Numbered from the stretch's first letter, positions 49,501 to 63,211 are shown. The stretch: DNA of 64,000 nt from Mansonella perstans (GCA_037074765.1 JBAMDO010000562.1:1-64000); one strand, 5' to 3'. The notes: generated by a model from the letters alone, not told the origin. Translations and numbers: made by a program.

Positions 49501-52500
49501 GCGTAAAAAAAGGTCAAGTGTAATGCAATATTAATGGTTATTGTAGGAGTAATACTGCATTATGAGGATGTGACTCTCAGAGAGTTATACTTCTTGGACC
49601 CGCAATGGCTATGCGACGTTCTCGCTCATGTGATAACAATTCGGGAAATAAATCCATTCGCTCGCAACGGACTTATGAAAATTGACGATTTGCAAGTGTT
49701 ATTCAAGTCACTCAATTTGAGCAACTCTGCTATTAATTTGAGGTACACCAAGTTATTTCCATCTTCCGGTTTACATCTCTCTACATTTTGATATCACTTT
49801 GCAGATCTCACATTATATCCTTGCTGCAGAAGTTTGAGGTTGCACTTCGTTGGCAGTCACGTTCATTGCTGATCCCTTCTTTGCTACCTGACGAATATCA
49901 GTTGAGGGGTGGTTATCCGGGTTCAAGGGTTATGGTTAGTTTTCATTGTTATAGTTTTGAAATTTGACAGCGCTTGTTGCTAGATGTTTTTAGTGCACGA
50001 ACACTGGACTGCTTGCATAAATAAATTTTGTTATATGATTTAGAAACCGATAAATGCTCGTTTTCATTAACATTTGAAAAGGCACTGACCAATTTTATTT
50101 CATTAAGCGCTCTTCTCGATCGTTGCCTCTCTTTTTAATCTTTTAGACCAATTTTCAAAACAATGCAAAAGCATATATATAAAACAAACTTTCGCGCATA
50201 TATAGGGCGCCTATTTGCACATATTGTTGACGATTATATGGAATATTCTCTAAAATGTTTTTCTCCTTTCCGTGCTCAACGATCCTTTTCTTAAAGATCA
50301 TATTTTCTCTTTAGTCCAAGTTTTCAATTCAAGCTGCCCTATATCTTTTATTAATCTTCAGTTAGGTTATATTAAAACATTAAAACTAAGTTCAATCAAA
50401 AATTATACCGATGCAAAAATTATTATTTAATTAGTAGTAAATTCACAGTTATAAATCAGATAGCTTGAAATGTGAGCAAAGGCACAAAACTTATAGGTGC
50501 CAACAAGAGCTACATCGTGGCAATTGGCAATTGAACGCCACGAAATGGAAAAGAATCTCGCAATGAAGGCACCACATCTCCAGGTACAGACATTTTTTGC
50601 TCAACGAAATTTGCGTGGTACACGCATATCTAGGAGTCGAGATACAGTGCCGTTGACCACTCTTTCGGATAGCCACAAAAAATCGACATTACCACTTCCG
50701 ATTGATCGCGATGAGTCTGATGGTGATAAGGACGAGAAGCGTGGATGTACTGTCAATATAAAATACCTAGAACAGGTGAATGAATTTTAACAGTAATTAT
50801 CTGTCGAGATTAGTTTACACTTTTCTTGCTTGTTTGGTATAATCTTAGTTAAATGATTCAAATTCCTTAGTCATCATTCAAGGTTATTGAACAAAGATAA
50901 ATAAGGATGATTTGATCTGACAGATGTTGATTATATCTTCAAGAGTAAAGATTTTCAAGGTAAAGAAGTGTTGTAGGAAGTATCTCGTCGGGTTTATGTA
51001 ATGGCTTACATACCTTCCGGCTTTTGGTCTCGATTGATGACGCGTGTGCTTGTTGATGATCATATCACAGCGTGTGTGGAACGTTTATTGGAAATTGAAT
51101 ACTTATCGGAGAACTGTTCGTTAGAGACAGTGAATGAGCTCTGTGATAAGCAGTTTCCTTCGTATTGGCTCCTTTGGCAAACTGGTTTGGAGGTATGCTT
51201 ACTTCAGTTGGTTCGTCTAGAAAATGCCAGTTTTAGTAACAGTACACTTCCATACAATGCATCTTATTCATTATCCTCAACTATTAAAATATCAGTTAAG
51301 GTCACTTTATTATTTCTATCGTCATATAACAATCTTTGTATTCACTTGCAAAATGTGTTCCACTTGTCGCTGGAGCAGCGTGTATTATGTTTCCGTTTAA
51401 TCAAAAAAAAAAAAAATAAATGCATGTCTGCTTTTGTTTAATCAAAAAATGAGACAAGTGGAACACATCTTGAAGTATTAGTTGTTCTCACAGAAAATGA
51501 AATAGCTAGATTTCAAATGAAGAAAGCATAATAATATAATTGCTACCATATAAATATGTTAATATGTTAAAGCGGTTTCCTTTGTACTAATTGCAAAAAT
51601 GCTACTGCATGAAATCATCTCTTATTAACTTTCGTTTTCGACAATGGAAGATAACAGTGATAAAACTTTTGGAATGAAACCGTATGAGATGAAGTGAAAT
51701 AGTTTTTTTTCCTTACACAGCTCTTAGCATTACTACCGTCATCCTTTCAGATTTTGGCATTTGAAAAGACAATATTTGTAATGCGTCAGTTTTTGCCGCT
51801 TGCTGAGGTGCGAGACGTTCATTATGAAGTAGTTGAATGGCGCTGTTGTGCAGAGGATAGTAACTGGCGTACGCTGGACATGAATGGCTCCTCACTGATC
51901 GAAATTACTATTCCAGCAGTCAGGTTCTACTTCTATTTAGTGTTTAATTGCCATCCCCTTATCATACCAAATAAATGCAAAACATTTTGTTCAGGATAAA
52001 TTTAGTATACGATGGAAAAGAATGCGTTCTTCGGAGTAATCGTGCTGCAGTGACTCGTCTCTTGGCCCGTATTGTGGACATTATGGATACCTTGTTGGAA
52101 GATTGGTATATACTTATCTCTCTATGTTGCTTTTGCAGTGATACAGAGAATATCTCACTGCAAGAGCGTATTGCAAAAGTCTGACTTATTTAGATGAAAT
52201 GTAGAGTGATTTGATTCCTTGCTAACGATAATTTGAATGTTTTCAGGTACCCTTCATTGGGAACACGTTTTGTACATACTTCGGAAGGATGCCTCCTTGT
52301 AAACCGTCTTGTTCCATGTCTCAAATGTGCCAACAGCACACGAAATCTGGATGCTCTTCAAGCCAGAAAGGATGATGTAATATGGTAATTTTTGTTTGAT
52401 CATAAAGTTTTACAAGTTTCGTCTAGGTTGTTCTTTTTCCATTTTGCCATCGGCTAATCTTTTCTGGTTAAATTTAGATCAAATACACAACTTTGTTAAA

Positions 52501-55500
52501 AGATCCTCCTTCCTGTCCTTTTTTAGTCTTTTTCAATGTCTCATTTTAGCGATGCATCGCCAAAGCAAAAGTTATATGCGTTTACGGTGGAGGAGTGTAT
52601 CCTTAGTGCCCACGACGGAGTCAATTTGAGATGTCCTTTGCACTCCGACATATCTGTTGTAGACATTGCTCCTGACACAGTCTTCTTAGACATTAGTGAG
52701 GACTATCTCATTCTGCCTATTTCTGTGAAGCGTGGGAAATTGATCGGGCATGGTGCATTCGGTTTTGTGTTTAAGGCTGCTATCAAAATTTCGGTAAGTT
52801 ATTCACCAGTCTACGAATAGTAGTGCTCCAATTCTTTCAAATGTGTGGAGAATTCCTAATTGTTTCACAAGTGTAAATGAAAGATAAAAAGATTGCTGAT
52901 GCTACTACATGTTGATAGGATGCAAACATGCGAGATGTTGCGCTAAAAATGTTGGAACCAGTGGAACCGGGCCTGGGGGCTCGAGCATCTTCTGTTTCAG
53001 CATATAAGGTAAACTTTGCACTAAGTTGTATCTATTATATAAAGGAGTGTAATAGTACTGTATAACTTCTTTCTCTCTTAAGGAGTATATTTCTCTCGTA
53101 AGCCTTGAGACTGTATAGATATATGTAGGTTGCAAAAAATTATAGCTGTTTTTAGAAGATTAATTTGACTGTGCTCAACAGAAAAGCGATAGCATAAAAG
53201 ATTTCTAGAACTGTCTAGATATGTTTAGATTGTTTCAAATTTTAAGGGGAACTTAAGTTGTATACAGTTTTTAGCTGAAATTTTTAGGCAGCATATACGA
53301 AATGGCAACGAGATCCACTACAGAATGCTTGCCGTGCATACTGTACTTGTCGACAAGAGCTAAATGTATTAGCATCGTTGCAGCATTCTCACATCACTGC
53401 GCTAATAGGAGTATGTCCGCGACCTTTGTCCCTTCTTGTCGAATTAGCCCCCCTTGGTGCTTTGAATCATCTACTCAACAATTACAGACGAAGCGGAGCT
53501 CGGTTACATCTTAGTGTTATTCAAGATACTGCCAGTCAGGTTCTCTTTAACGTTTTCGGAACATAATATTTGATTTTGTTTAATATTAAAGTGTACCTTT
53601 TCAATAGGCGTAGTTGTCTAAAATTCATTGTAAATATGAATTATATAATCTTTGAATTTCGTTTTGTAATTTGCAGGTAGCCAGGGCACTGGAATATCTT
53701 CACGAACATCGCATCATTTATCGCGACCTGAAATGTGAAAATGTGCTGACATGGAGATTCCCGCCACCATTTAGTACGATAGCGGATGTCCTTGTTAAAC
53801 TTGGCGATTACGGTATATCACGAAGCTCATTTCCTTCAGGTGGTGCAAAAGGATTCGGTGGGACTGAAGGTTTCATGGCCCCAGAGATAATGCGCTACAA
53901 CGGCGAACAAGAATACACGGAAAAGGTTATGTTTGAGCCAATTATTTCCAAAAGTAATTAACCTTTTTCTTTTTCGCTTTAATTTGTTTCTAGTATAGGT
54001 GGACTGTTTTTCGTTTGCAATGTTCTTATACGAGCTAATCAGTCTCAAGTTACCGTTCGATGGTCATGAACAACTCAAGGAATATGTTCTAGATGGAGGA
54101 CGACCGCGACTTACTCCTTCTGTGAGTTTATTTTACCTCTCATATTCATTGGTTTTTTTTTTTAAATAAAGTATTCTATTTTTTTTAGATATTTATTTTT
54201 TTCTAGATATTTATTTGCTCTAATCTGAGCTGGTTTGCGAGTAGTAAGCATCTTTGTTTGAGTATTTTATTGTTTGGAAATTAAATTCGTGAATCATTAA
54301 TCACTGATATGTAGATCGTTATTATATTTACGATCAGATACTCAGTTTGAAATTCACAAATATCGTTACTATTTTTATATTTACATCCAGATACTTAGTC
54401 TGAAATTCACAAATATTGTTACTGTTTTTCTTTAGCAGTCACTACATTATAGGAGTTATTATATCCTTGCAATGTGCTTGATGTAATGGTTGTCTGCTGG
54501 GCAGCACAGCCGATGGATCGTCCTTCAGCGTCTCAAATTGTCTCTATGACCACAGCTCCTGAATTCACTCATCTACTGGATGTCATCTCCTTAAACGACC
54601 CTGATTTAGCTGTCAATGCTAGCATTTCTTTTTCTAGTAAATAGTTTATTATTTTTGATCATAAAACAGATTTTGATTGGAAAAAAATGTTGCGGGAGAA
54701 CTGCTGTATGCTATTTTTATTATTAGCAGTGCGGTAATAACTATACTAAAGCTTCTCTTTCTTGTTGAACGCTATTTAATTAGAGCTTTCATAACAGCTC
54801 TACAAATCTGCAGCCTTACATCTTTAGAGTTCAAAGCATATTAGAGATTACGAATCTGTTAATTTCGATTTTTTTTAGCTCTGGATGACGTGGAATTGGA
54901 TTCCACGATAGAGGACAGTGTTGAAGGAGAGGTATGGATGAGCAGATCAGACGGGTCTATTACTGTTGTTAGTTGCAATCAGTATGGTTGGCTAGATTCT
55001 AAGGTTACTCTATTTTCCGTAAATTTGAGTTTCGTCTAGTTGTAAATATTCTATTGAATACAGTTTGAAGGTTGGCAAGCACAGCACGTGAAATCAAAAA
55101 TTAGCGATTAATAAAATTATAGAGCATCATTGTGAATTGGGGCAGGGCAGTAATATTGGCGATGTGTGTGGTTAACGATAATGTTTGGCTTGCAGACTCG
55201 ACTGGAATGCTCAGAATTTATTGGTTTGTTTATATTGTTTAATACTTAAAATCAGTTTTAATAAAAAATTAAGGAAGAATAGACTGTTTTTCATATTTTT
55301 GTACTCTCAAAAATCATCTTTTTTTCAGCCGTTCATCATATTCCGAACTTTGGTCGTTCTCAATATTGCGTTTCCTCCCTACTCCACTTTCATATATTAG
55401 CGTCATTTCATTATCGGTTTTAATTACCGCTCCGTTATTAATATTAGTTACTCTTCCTTCTGCGTTATTGCTTGTGAGAGGTGATTGTACTCTTGATAAT

Positions 55501-57669
55501 CCCATCATCTCTTCCATTGGTTTATCTACCATTCACTCATCTGCTGTAATCGATTATGGACAGAATATGAAGTAAGCAGTTCTATTTTTGTTTCATTTTC
55601 ATTAATATGTAGAAATACAATCTTTCTTTTTTTTGTTTCTAAGTGATGCGGTAAGTTCTGGTTAGTATTTGATTTGTTCCTTTTTAGTCAGATTTTACAA
55701 GTTATTTGTTCTGTTCGATTAACTTGAGATCCATTTATAATTGATTAATTTACTCTAATCTGAACAATGGTGAAGTGAACACTGATGCTATCTATTAGTA
55801 TGTATAAATTATATATGTATAACTTATACAATTATATATATATAATGAAAGAAAAGGAATATGTCAGAATTATTGCATCTATGTAAGCATTAAGATAGTC
55901 ATATTTTTTGAGTTGTTTCTTATTTTCAGACAGATATGGACTGGACACGAGCATTCTTCTATAACCATTTGTGATGTAACTTTAGAGAATCGATTGGTAA
56001 TCGCTGCAAATATCTATCATGAAGGAAGTCCTATAGATGCCGTTGAGAAGAGCTATGTGTCGCATATGGTGACTTGTGGGACAGATTCAACGCTGTTATG
56101 GTCTGTCCTTTGGCATGGGAGCAAAGTAATTGACTTGCGATTAACATTGATAGTGCTTTAATATTTACGAGATCATTACTACTAATTATCTGAACTTTGA
56201 CTGCCCATATTTCAGTGTGCTGATCTTCATTAGGAAGAAGTGTGGTTCTAATACTTCTATATTTTATTTTCATGATTTGTAGTGATTATTTTTTTTGGTT
56301 TTGCTGTGGTTACTAGAGTGGTACTCTGCAACACTACTCGCTATGTTGATTTGGAAAAGAATCCATTGCTAATCTGTAGGTGTATCAATGGTCCACCGTA
56401 TCGCGAAAAGTGCATAATCGACTTGATTCCCGTAAGATCTTGCCCTCCTCGGAATCAATTTCAACTCTAGATATTGAAGCGTCTCGAGATGGTTATGTTT
56501 CTGCACTTGCGCTGCTGAATAGGACGGATGGTGCACAACTGTATATAGGGACTAGTAGAGGAGCGGTAATTGTTGCTCAAGCTTTCGAGGTAAGTAGATT
56601 TTTTATCGTATGGCTTTGACGACGACTGTTTAGCCATGAAACTTTGAGAAAAAAGAGGGAAATTACTGAACATGCTTGTATTTGCAAAGATTGATTCATA
56701 TTCACGCGTAACCAGATCGAATCTATGCCAAATATATTTCATATACCTAAATGTCACAATTTGTAATATGAAGCTGAGAATGAATTTTTGCTTCCCAAAA
56801 TGGTCTTCATTTAATTTATGGTTTTTATCATTGTCTTGTTTTATGATATCATTGCAACTGTGGATTATATCAATTGATAAAGAAAATGTTCTAGTTATAA
56901 AGTCTCAGTTAATATTTCATTAGTCCTAAAGCGCAAGTTGTTGTATACCTGCGCCATTGGAATGAACGTATTCATATGTTAAGGGCCATCGTATTACCTT
57001 ACATTTGTCATAGATGCCATACTGAATGTTAGACGGCTATGCTGCAGATGCGACCACTTGCTGCATTTCGACCATATATGGAAAGCGTACATACGATCAT
57101 TGTGTTGGATGCAGCTTCAGCATTAAATGAATACATACGTATTCGCAGAAATTCCGTCAATGTGACCAGCTTGGGAAGAGAAAGCTTTGGTGCTAACAGT
57201 ACTGGTAGTGGGGATGGCCAACAAGAAAATGTTAGCTGGGATCGCGTATCAGAGACAGTAGATCGTTTAAGGCAGAGTACTATCGAACGTGCATCTTCCT
57301 TCAATAGTTATGTAATTACTATCGGAAACGGATACAGGTTCGTTTCTTCGTTTCTTTTTGGTTCGCTGTGTTTCGCTTTCCATTGCGATTTGTGGCCTGG
57401 CTGTATTATTTAGTGATACTTGGTCTGATGAAGTGATTAATAGCTTACAACATTCTCTTGGCTTGTTCAAAGTAACAACAGATTTGTCTTCAAAGAAAAA
57501 TTGGAAGATATTGAGATTTTTATAGAAATGATAACATATTATAAATTGTTTATAACCTTTCAGATGTCTGATAGATCGATTTACTGATCAGAAGCATCAA
57601 GGGCCAACTAATTTTCGTCGAGATTCGCACTGCGCAATCATATGGCGCACGGATGAATGGATTTCATGA
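40527..57669 (+). CDS. lrk-1: LRRK-family ROCO protein kinase LRK-1
   Basis: Large Ser/Thr kinase and GTPase acting on endolysosomal and synaptic membrane traffic; orthologue of LRRK1/LRRK2. 44 exons (first 40527-40574, last 57564-57669) join in phase to about 2507 aa; only the end of exon 15 (46709 or 46715) is uncertain. Domains: ankyrin repeats, aa about 17-430 (exons 2-9, GRSALHIAAQNGN); LRRs, about 510-970 (44951-47246); Roc GTPase, about 972-1150 (P-loop GVQGIGKTS 47420-47450, DFGGQ, GTHVD); COR, about 1157-1650 (LYFLDPQWLCDVLA); kinase, about 1755-2075 (LIGHGAFGFVFKA at 52741-52779, ALKM Lys, YRDLKCEN, DYG at 53806-53814, APE); WD40-like, to the end (LADSTGMLRIYC, LYIGTSRGAVIVA). The LRRK hallmark DYG replaces DFG. 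The residues matching human LRRK2 R1441 (ARAP, 48461) and G2019/I2020 (DYGI) are wild type. Confidence 0.95.
47851..47985. repeat. AT-rich repeat between two direct repeats in an LRK-1 intron
   Basis: ATATTGACCTTGAGATGCTG occurs at 47851 and 47961. Between them lies AT-rich sequence with self-complementary TATAATATATATTA runs. It is fully intronic. Confidence 0.7.
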
Positions 57670-58455
57670 TATGATCATTCAAATTGCGTATGTTGAGCTA
57701 TTTCAGCTGCATATCATTCCATAATGCATTTCTCCATTGTTTTCCATTTTCTTAAAGGAAGATAGGAATTGGCTTCCTGCCTTCCTAAATCCTTTTCTCG
57801 CTTTTCTGGAGCATTTTTAGGTAATTGAATGTTTATCTTCCTCAATATTTCATAAATACCAATATTCTTTCCCTTGCGACTGTTAGCAACTGTTAGCAGT
57901 GATTTTAGCAGTCTTCAAAGACTTACGCTTGGGTAAAGTTCTGCTTCGAAATTGTTTTCATCTTGTTTACAATTTCGATATCTACAGATTCTTTGCCAGA
58001 TGTTCTATATCAAAAGCTCAGTCAAAGAAGGGTGGAGTAAAAGTTTTAGGAGTACTTTCAGATATATGATGCGCTGTACTATATGTGCTATTGAGAATGA
58101 TATGCTGATGTCTTCACCGGACTCTGTTTTAATCTCACTTGTCGGTAAATGTTAAGCAGATTGTGCACCTCGTGAATTTCATCCTGTATGTAACTTGATG
58201 TTTGCTTTTATTCTACCGTAATTGTTCTGCTTCATTGAAAGCATCGTTTATTAATTGCTGTAGTTCTCACTAATAAAATTTGTGATATCATGGACTATTT
58301 CTTGTCTGATCATGTTTAAGCATGCTTCAAAAATTCCTTAATAGTTACAATACTGATTTTTGTTTTACAAGTAATGCTAATAATACTGTTATAGGGATCT
58401 TTTTTTCGAAACTTGTAAAAGCGATATCGAAAGATAAGAAGAGTATTAGGAGTGA
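57670..58455. other. Intergenic, no supported gene
   Basis: Spacer after LRK-1. Frames at 57952-58155 and 58322-58558 are open but lack splice context or family resemblance; the second overlaps the LSM10-like exon in another frame. Confidence 0.4.
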
Positions 58456-59255
58456 ATGGCGTTTCTGCGATCAACAGAATCCAAACAGAAACGAACTGCC
58501 AACACAATGGCTTGTTTCCTTCAAGCTATGGAGGGTAGTTGGGTGGTCGTTGAGCTGAAGGATTATTCTACTATACAAGGTTAGATGTAATAGACTGATC
58601 ACACGGTATTCGAGTTATGAGTATTACTACAATAAGTTATAAAAGATCTTTTTGCATTAATGCTTAATGGCATTTGCTGCTGTTTAGAGAGCAGATCTTT
58701 GCTGTCTTTACATCATTTTCTCATATTTGTCACTCTTTACCACACATGACTGAATTTCATACTTAATGAAATTCCCATAAAGAAACCTGGTTAGTGGATT
58801 AGAGTTTATTGGCGAAATTCGAATCTTATATCCAACTGCATGTTTGACCACATTGTACTACTTTAGTTGCTTTTAGGCAATCGATGAATGTTCTATAATA
58901 ATAATAATAATAATATGAGGGATTTTTTTTCTTTCCTTCCATTATAGTTTTTTTCTAGCTGTCTTCATTTAAGTAATATCATTATTTCAAATAAGGGTAT
59001 GCCTCAAATGATAAAATTATAATTTCAGGTATTCTAGCGAACTGTGATGATGCTATGAATATAGAAATGAAGACGGTTACTATTTATAAATTCAATCGCC
59101 ATTCTACGCCTCTTCATTATGATAGTTTTTATATACAGGGCAAATTTATACGTTTTGTGCATTTCGAACATTATTTCGATGCTGCCAAAAAAGTACAGAA
59201 ATGGTTGAATGTTCCCGGAAAGCTCGAAGAATCAGGAAAAAGGAAAGCTAGATGA
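58456..59255 (+). CDS. LSM10: LSM10-like Sm-fold protein
   Basis: Small Sm-fold protein; LSM10 normally replaces SmD1 in the U7 snRNP that processes histone pre-mRNA. Two exons, 58456-58579 and 59029-59255, join in phase to 116 aa (human LSM10 123). The Sm1 motif is seen as VVELKDYSTIQGILANCDDA followed by MNIEM, and the Sm2 motif as FYIQGKFIRFVHF. The RFVH ending resembles LSM10 (RYVHIP) more than SmD1 (RYFILP) or SmD3 (RFLILP), and the tail is short and basic without RG repeats. A different Sm/LSm protein is possible. AATAAA at 59363-59368 follows the stop by 108 bases. Confidence 0.7.
58896..58917. repeat. (ATA)n microsatellite
   Basis: Seven ATA/ATAATA units in the intron of the LSM10-like gene. 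Confidence 0.8.
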
Positions 59256-59362
59256 TGTGTTTGCCAACTGATGAAATTCTTGTATGTATCACGGTATCTG
59301 ATTTGTGGACATTGTTATGATCATCTGATGTTTTTATTGCTTCCTTTTTATTTTAAGACTTC

Positions 59363-59368
59363 AATAAA
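59363..59368 (+). terminator. Polyadenylation signal of the LSM10-like gene
   Basis: AATAAA 108 bases downstream of the stop codon, a usual distance for nematode genes. Confidence 0.5.
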
Positions 59369-61441
59369 ATTTTAGCAGAATAAGTGATTGTAAGATTTGT
59401 AAGCAAGTAACTACAACTGGATATTGATAAGTAGTAATTGCTTATTAATATAACTACTGTTACCTATCGATAAATCAGATAAAAAAGATGACTTGTTATG
59501 TTCTATTTTCAGGCTAATTGCCTCTTTTGAGGTCAAAATAACAGTCGTTTCACTGTATAAATATATAATATATGTATCGTAAATTTTGCTATTATTTGTC
59601 ACGAACATAGGAAACTGTATGGCTACTGTATTCACTGGGTTAGACTGAAAATATTTTGCTTTACTTAACGTGCTTTCAATTATAAAAGAATTAAATCCAG
59701 TACAATCATTACTTTATACAATCATATTAATCGCTATAGTGATAAGATTTTTAAAAATTTGAAAGAATATCTTAAATATAGCAGAAAGAAATTACAGGGA
59801 ATCATCTGTTTTCTTCTTATTTGTTAAATACTAGTTATATTTTCCTTTCTTCTCTTCCATCTTTCATTGTAAAATTGTTAATTGAAAATTGAAATAATGA
59901 AAATTGGTATTCAGAATTTAATTAAAATTTGCTCATAAAATGATATATTTATGCAGATTTTATGGAAGATTCCATCTTACTTGAAAATAAGAAAAGGAGA
60001 AAAGGTGGTCGATAGATTGACTATAGTAAAATTTAAAAACATTAATTTTGCAATATAAGAGAAAAGAATAGCAGTTCATAGTTCATGTGATTCACAATAT
60101 TGCTAGGATTGAAGCTTTATTTCATTAATAGTAAACCGATGAATTTCACTAATAAGATTGTAACCATAGAAACCATCAACTTCTGGTAGAAATACCGTAG
60201 AAACGTAGAAACATAGAAACCATCAACTTCTGGCATTGCAATTGGTAGTTAGGCTGTAATTTCATCCTTCTCAACTTTTTCTATGTCATTTTGATTGCTT
60301 CTAAATTGATCACAAATACTGTACCAGCTTCTCTATAAAGCCTTCGTTAGACACATCTTTGGAAATATTTTTGTTGCATGAAATGTACCATAATAATTAC
60401 TATGGTACTTTCCATGACAGTTTTTTTTTTTCACAATAAATGAATTGATATTAGAAGCAATAAATTATATTCTCAAATTTAGCTTATTATTTTGAATGAT
60501 TAGCTCAGAATAATAAAATTTTAGGTATTACGTATGTATGATCTTGCATGAGTTAATGCAAATTCTCATACGTACATACTTCTACTTTTCGTATTGTTTT
60601 TCGAACGATGATATACTTTTAACAACTTACAATAATGAATTATGGAAGAAAAAAAAATATTAGAGAATTAAATATGAGAATTTTATGAATTACGTAGAAC
60701 GTTGATTTTTCGTCCAAAATACACTTAAACAATTAGTAATGTATATGCTTCTTCATAAAATTTCATATCCACCGCTTATTTTCATCGCAATTTTTGTGCT
60801 ATAAAGGAAAAAAAACCTATCTGCTATTAAGCATGTGCAGAGGTACACGTACGTACGTATATTTGCATGTACATCAGAGCCTGACTATTAAATTTACATT
60901 TAAGCTTGTTTCGTCAATGTGAAACATATGTAAGGATAAGTGTTTGTGACAAATTCGGATTGACAGATATCAATTCTAGGATCTTAGGATGAGAGTTTAG
61001 CGTGTTGCGTGTTGCGTGTTTCGTATTTGACGTATCTTGAAGCTTCATTTCAATAGCAACACTTATCAGTGATAAATTGGCTAATTTTGTGTATTGAGAT
61101 GTATCATAGCCGGGGTAGTGCAAGGATAAATTGTTCTTATCTGTACATTCTTTCCAACGCTGTAATTTAAGATCTATTTCCGCCACTCTAATTCTTCATA
61201 TAGAAACGTAAAACACGTTGAGACTCCGATTTTCGGAATGACAAGAACAAAATGATATAAAAGGCATTACCGTAGTCTAGAAGTTTATGATTTTCAGTGA
61301 TTTGGTGACGCGGTTGTTGATGTTTGAGTGTTGTGCGGGTATGCACGTTACACGTAGAGTGTGATATGGTTGAAAAATGGTGGTTTGAGAATTGATTACC
61401 GTATTGCTTCTCTGTTTTATATTTTCAGTAAGATAAAAAAC
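59369..61441. other. Intergenic, no supported gene
   Basis: About 2 kb of AT-rich sequence. Small duplications lie at 60165-60230 (ACCATCAACTTCTGG twice) and 61003-61020 (CGTGTTG repeated). No gene is supported. Confidence 0.4.
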
Positions 61442-62929
61442 ATGGCGTACAGAGCAAATAGTATGCGCGATGAGAACGACGTCTTTCATAAAATTCGCAA
61501 CGTTTTCACGTCGCTGAATGATAAATTGTAAGTTGTTGCATTTGTTGTGATAGTAATAAATACTATTAATCTTTAAGCCAAAATTTAGAAGCTAACGTTA
61601 GCTACCGAAACTTACGTCAAAGCATCCTAAGAACTTTGCAAACAACGTCAATTTGTATTGAAATTGCTTTGTTCGTTTTCTCTTTCATGTTTAATGCAAG
61701 CAGATATAATTTAGCTTCCCATTATTTCCTTGTTCTTAGCGTTATTAGCTTTTAATTAATTAATTATATATACATATGTATATTCCTTTTCTTACTTTCG
61801 TGCAGTAATTGATTTTAAAAATTTGATAAAAGAATGAAAACATTGAAAATCTAAAAAATGCTATTATTGATTTTGTAGTATTCGAAATGTCTGATATTAT
61901 GCGAAAATGGTAAAATATCTTTAAAAATATCGGAAAATACAATTTCTTTTGATATTCGCGCTTTCCTTCAGAGAAAAGGATGTGCAGAAACATCTGCGTG
62001 CTGTTTATGGAACTCTGGCATTGGGTTTAATCACAGCAACTATTGGAGTTGTGCTTCATTCATTCATCGATTTTCTTCGCGATAACTTATTTCTTTTGTT
62101 CGGTTCTGTCCTGCTAATGATAGCATTGTTCAAAACTCCACATACTGTTCAAAATGAACGTAAACGGCTTGGTTATTTCATCGCTTTTTGCGCTCTTTCT
62201 GGTATGTTTCTTGTTTATTTTTTTAGATAGAATTTATTAATGGTTAGTTTTTAATTGTTGAAGTTTCTTCTACATCATATCTGAATAAATATCTGCTTGC
62301 TTTTGAAATCATTCTAGGCATAAGTTCCGGCCCGATTATCGAGAAGGCTTTATTGATCGATCCATCAATTATTTTCACCGCATTTCTTGCCACTGCGGTC
62401 ATTTTCAGTTGTTTCACTATGGCAGCAATGCATGCACCTTCCACGAAGTTTCTGCACCTCGGAGGTTTTTAGCATATTTACTTGTTTTTTGAATTATCTT
62501 AAGAAGGAAGAAATTTCTTATGTTTTCAGGGAATTTGTTAAAAAAGTTATGTTGTAGGAATCATTACTTCGGGACTGGCGTTCATCATGATCACGGCGGT
62601 ATTTTCACATTCTGCATTTATGCATACTACTTGCCTTTGGTTGGCATTTATAATTAATTGCATTCTTGTACTCTACGATACGCAATTAATTTGTGAAAAG
62701 CGTCGTCGTGGTGACACCGATTATATATTGCACACCATCGAACTTTTCGTCGACTTTATCAACCTTTTTCGCTACATACTTACTATTCTTAGTGAGAAGA
62801 AGGTAGGATTTTCCATTCATCATCAGTTTTTTCTTTAGTCAAAGAATGAGCTGAAGTTTTCATTCGAAGCTTATTTTTTAAAAGAATTTATTATTTTAGG
62901 AGAAAGCGAACCGTAAAAGAAACGACTGA
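61442..62929 (+). CDS. TMBIM6: Bax inhibitor-1 family protein (TMBIM6-like)
   Basis: Multi-span ER membrane protein that limits ER calcium content and cell death. Five exons, 61442-61527, 61972-62201, 62318-62464, 62558-62802 and 62900-62929, join in phase to 245 aa (human TMBIM6 237). Seen: a hydrophilic N-terminus (FHKIRNVFTSL), HLRAVYGTLALGLITATIGV, LMIALFKTP followed by NERKRLGYFIAFCALSG, SSGPIIEKALLIDPSIIFTA, the helix IINCILVLYDTQLICEKRRR and the signature DTDYILHTIELFVDFINLFR, ending in a lysine-rich tail (EKANRKRND). This is closer to TMBIM6 than to TMBIM4, which has a longer N-terminus. An AATAAA is found at 63206-63211. Confidence 0.93.
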
Positions 62930-63004
62930 AAAAGCAGCAAGAACAGTTTCTCTTTATTTGATTTTTGTTTTTCTTGTCTTTTGCAGTTCTTTCTGTATTT
63001 GTAT

Positions 63005-63108
63005 TCAGTAAAATTCATCATCTGCTATGTACTTCAATGCACAACGAGCATATATGTATTTAGTAAAATTCATCTGCTATGTACTTCATTGCAACAACGA
63101 GCATAAAG
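63005..63108. repeat. Tandem duplication of about 52 bases in the 3' flank of TMBIM6
   Basis: The block with AGTAAAATTCATC, CTGCTATGTACTTCA and ACGAGCATA occurs twice in succession. Confidence 0.7.
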
Positions 63109-63205
63109 TTAGAAGGTATCATCATTCTATTTCTTTCTAAAGGTGAAAAATTAAAAGCAAAGAATGTAGTATTTAATTTTTGTTCGTAATTTCTCGAATC
63201 ATGTG

Positions 63206-63211
63206 AATAAA
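63206..63211 (+). terminator. Possible polyadenylation signal of the TMBIM6 gene
   Basis: AATAAA 277 bases after the stop codon, the first clear hexamer in the 3' flank. Confidence 0.35.

Noticed and set aside
55314..55532. 72-codon minus frame inside LRK-1
   Set aside because: The plus strand is exon 40 of LRK-1, joined in phase on both sides (LRIYC|RSSYSELW and MK|QIWTG). The minus frame is a shadow.
57952..58155. 67-codon plus frame between LRK-1 and the LSM10-like gene
   Set aside because: No family resemblance, no phase-compatible splice to either neighbour, and no conserved motif.
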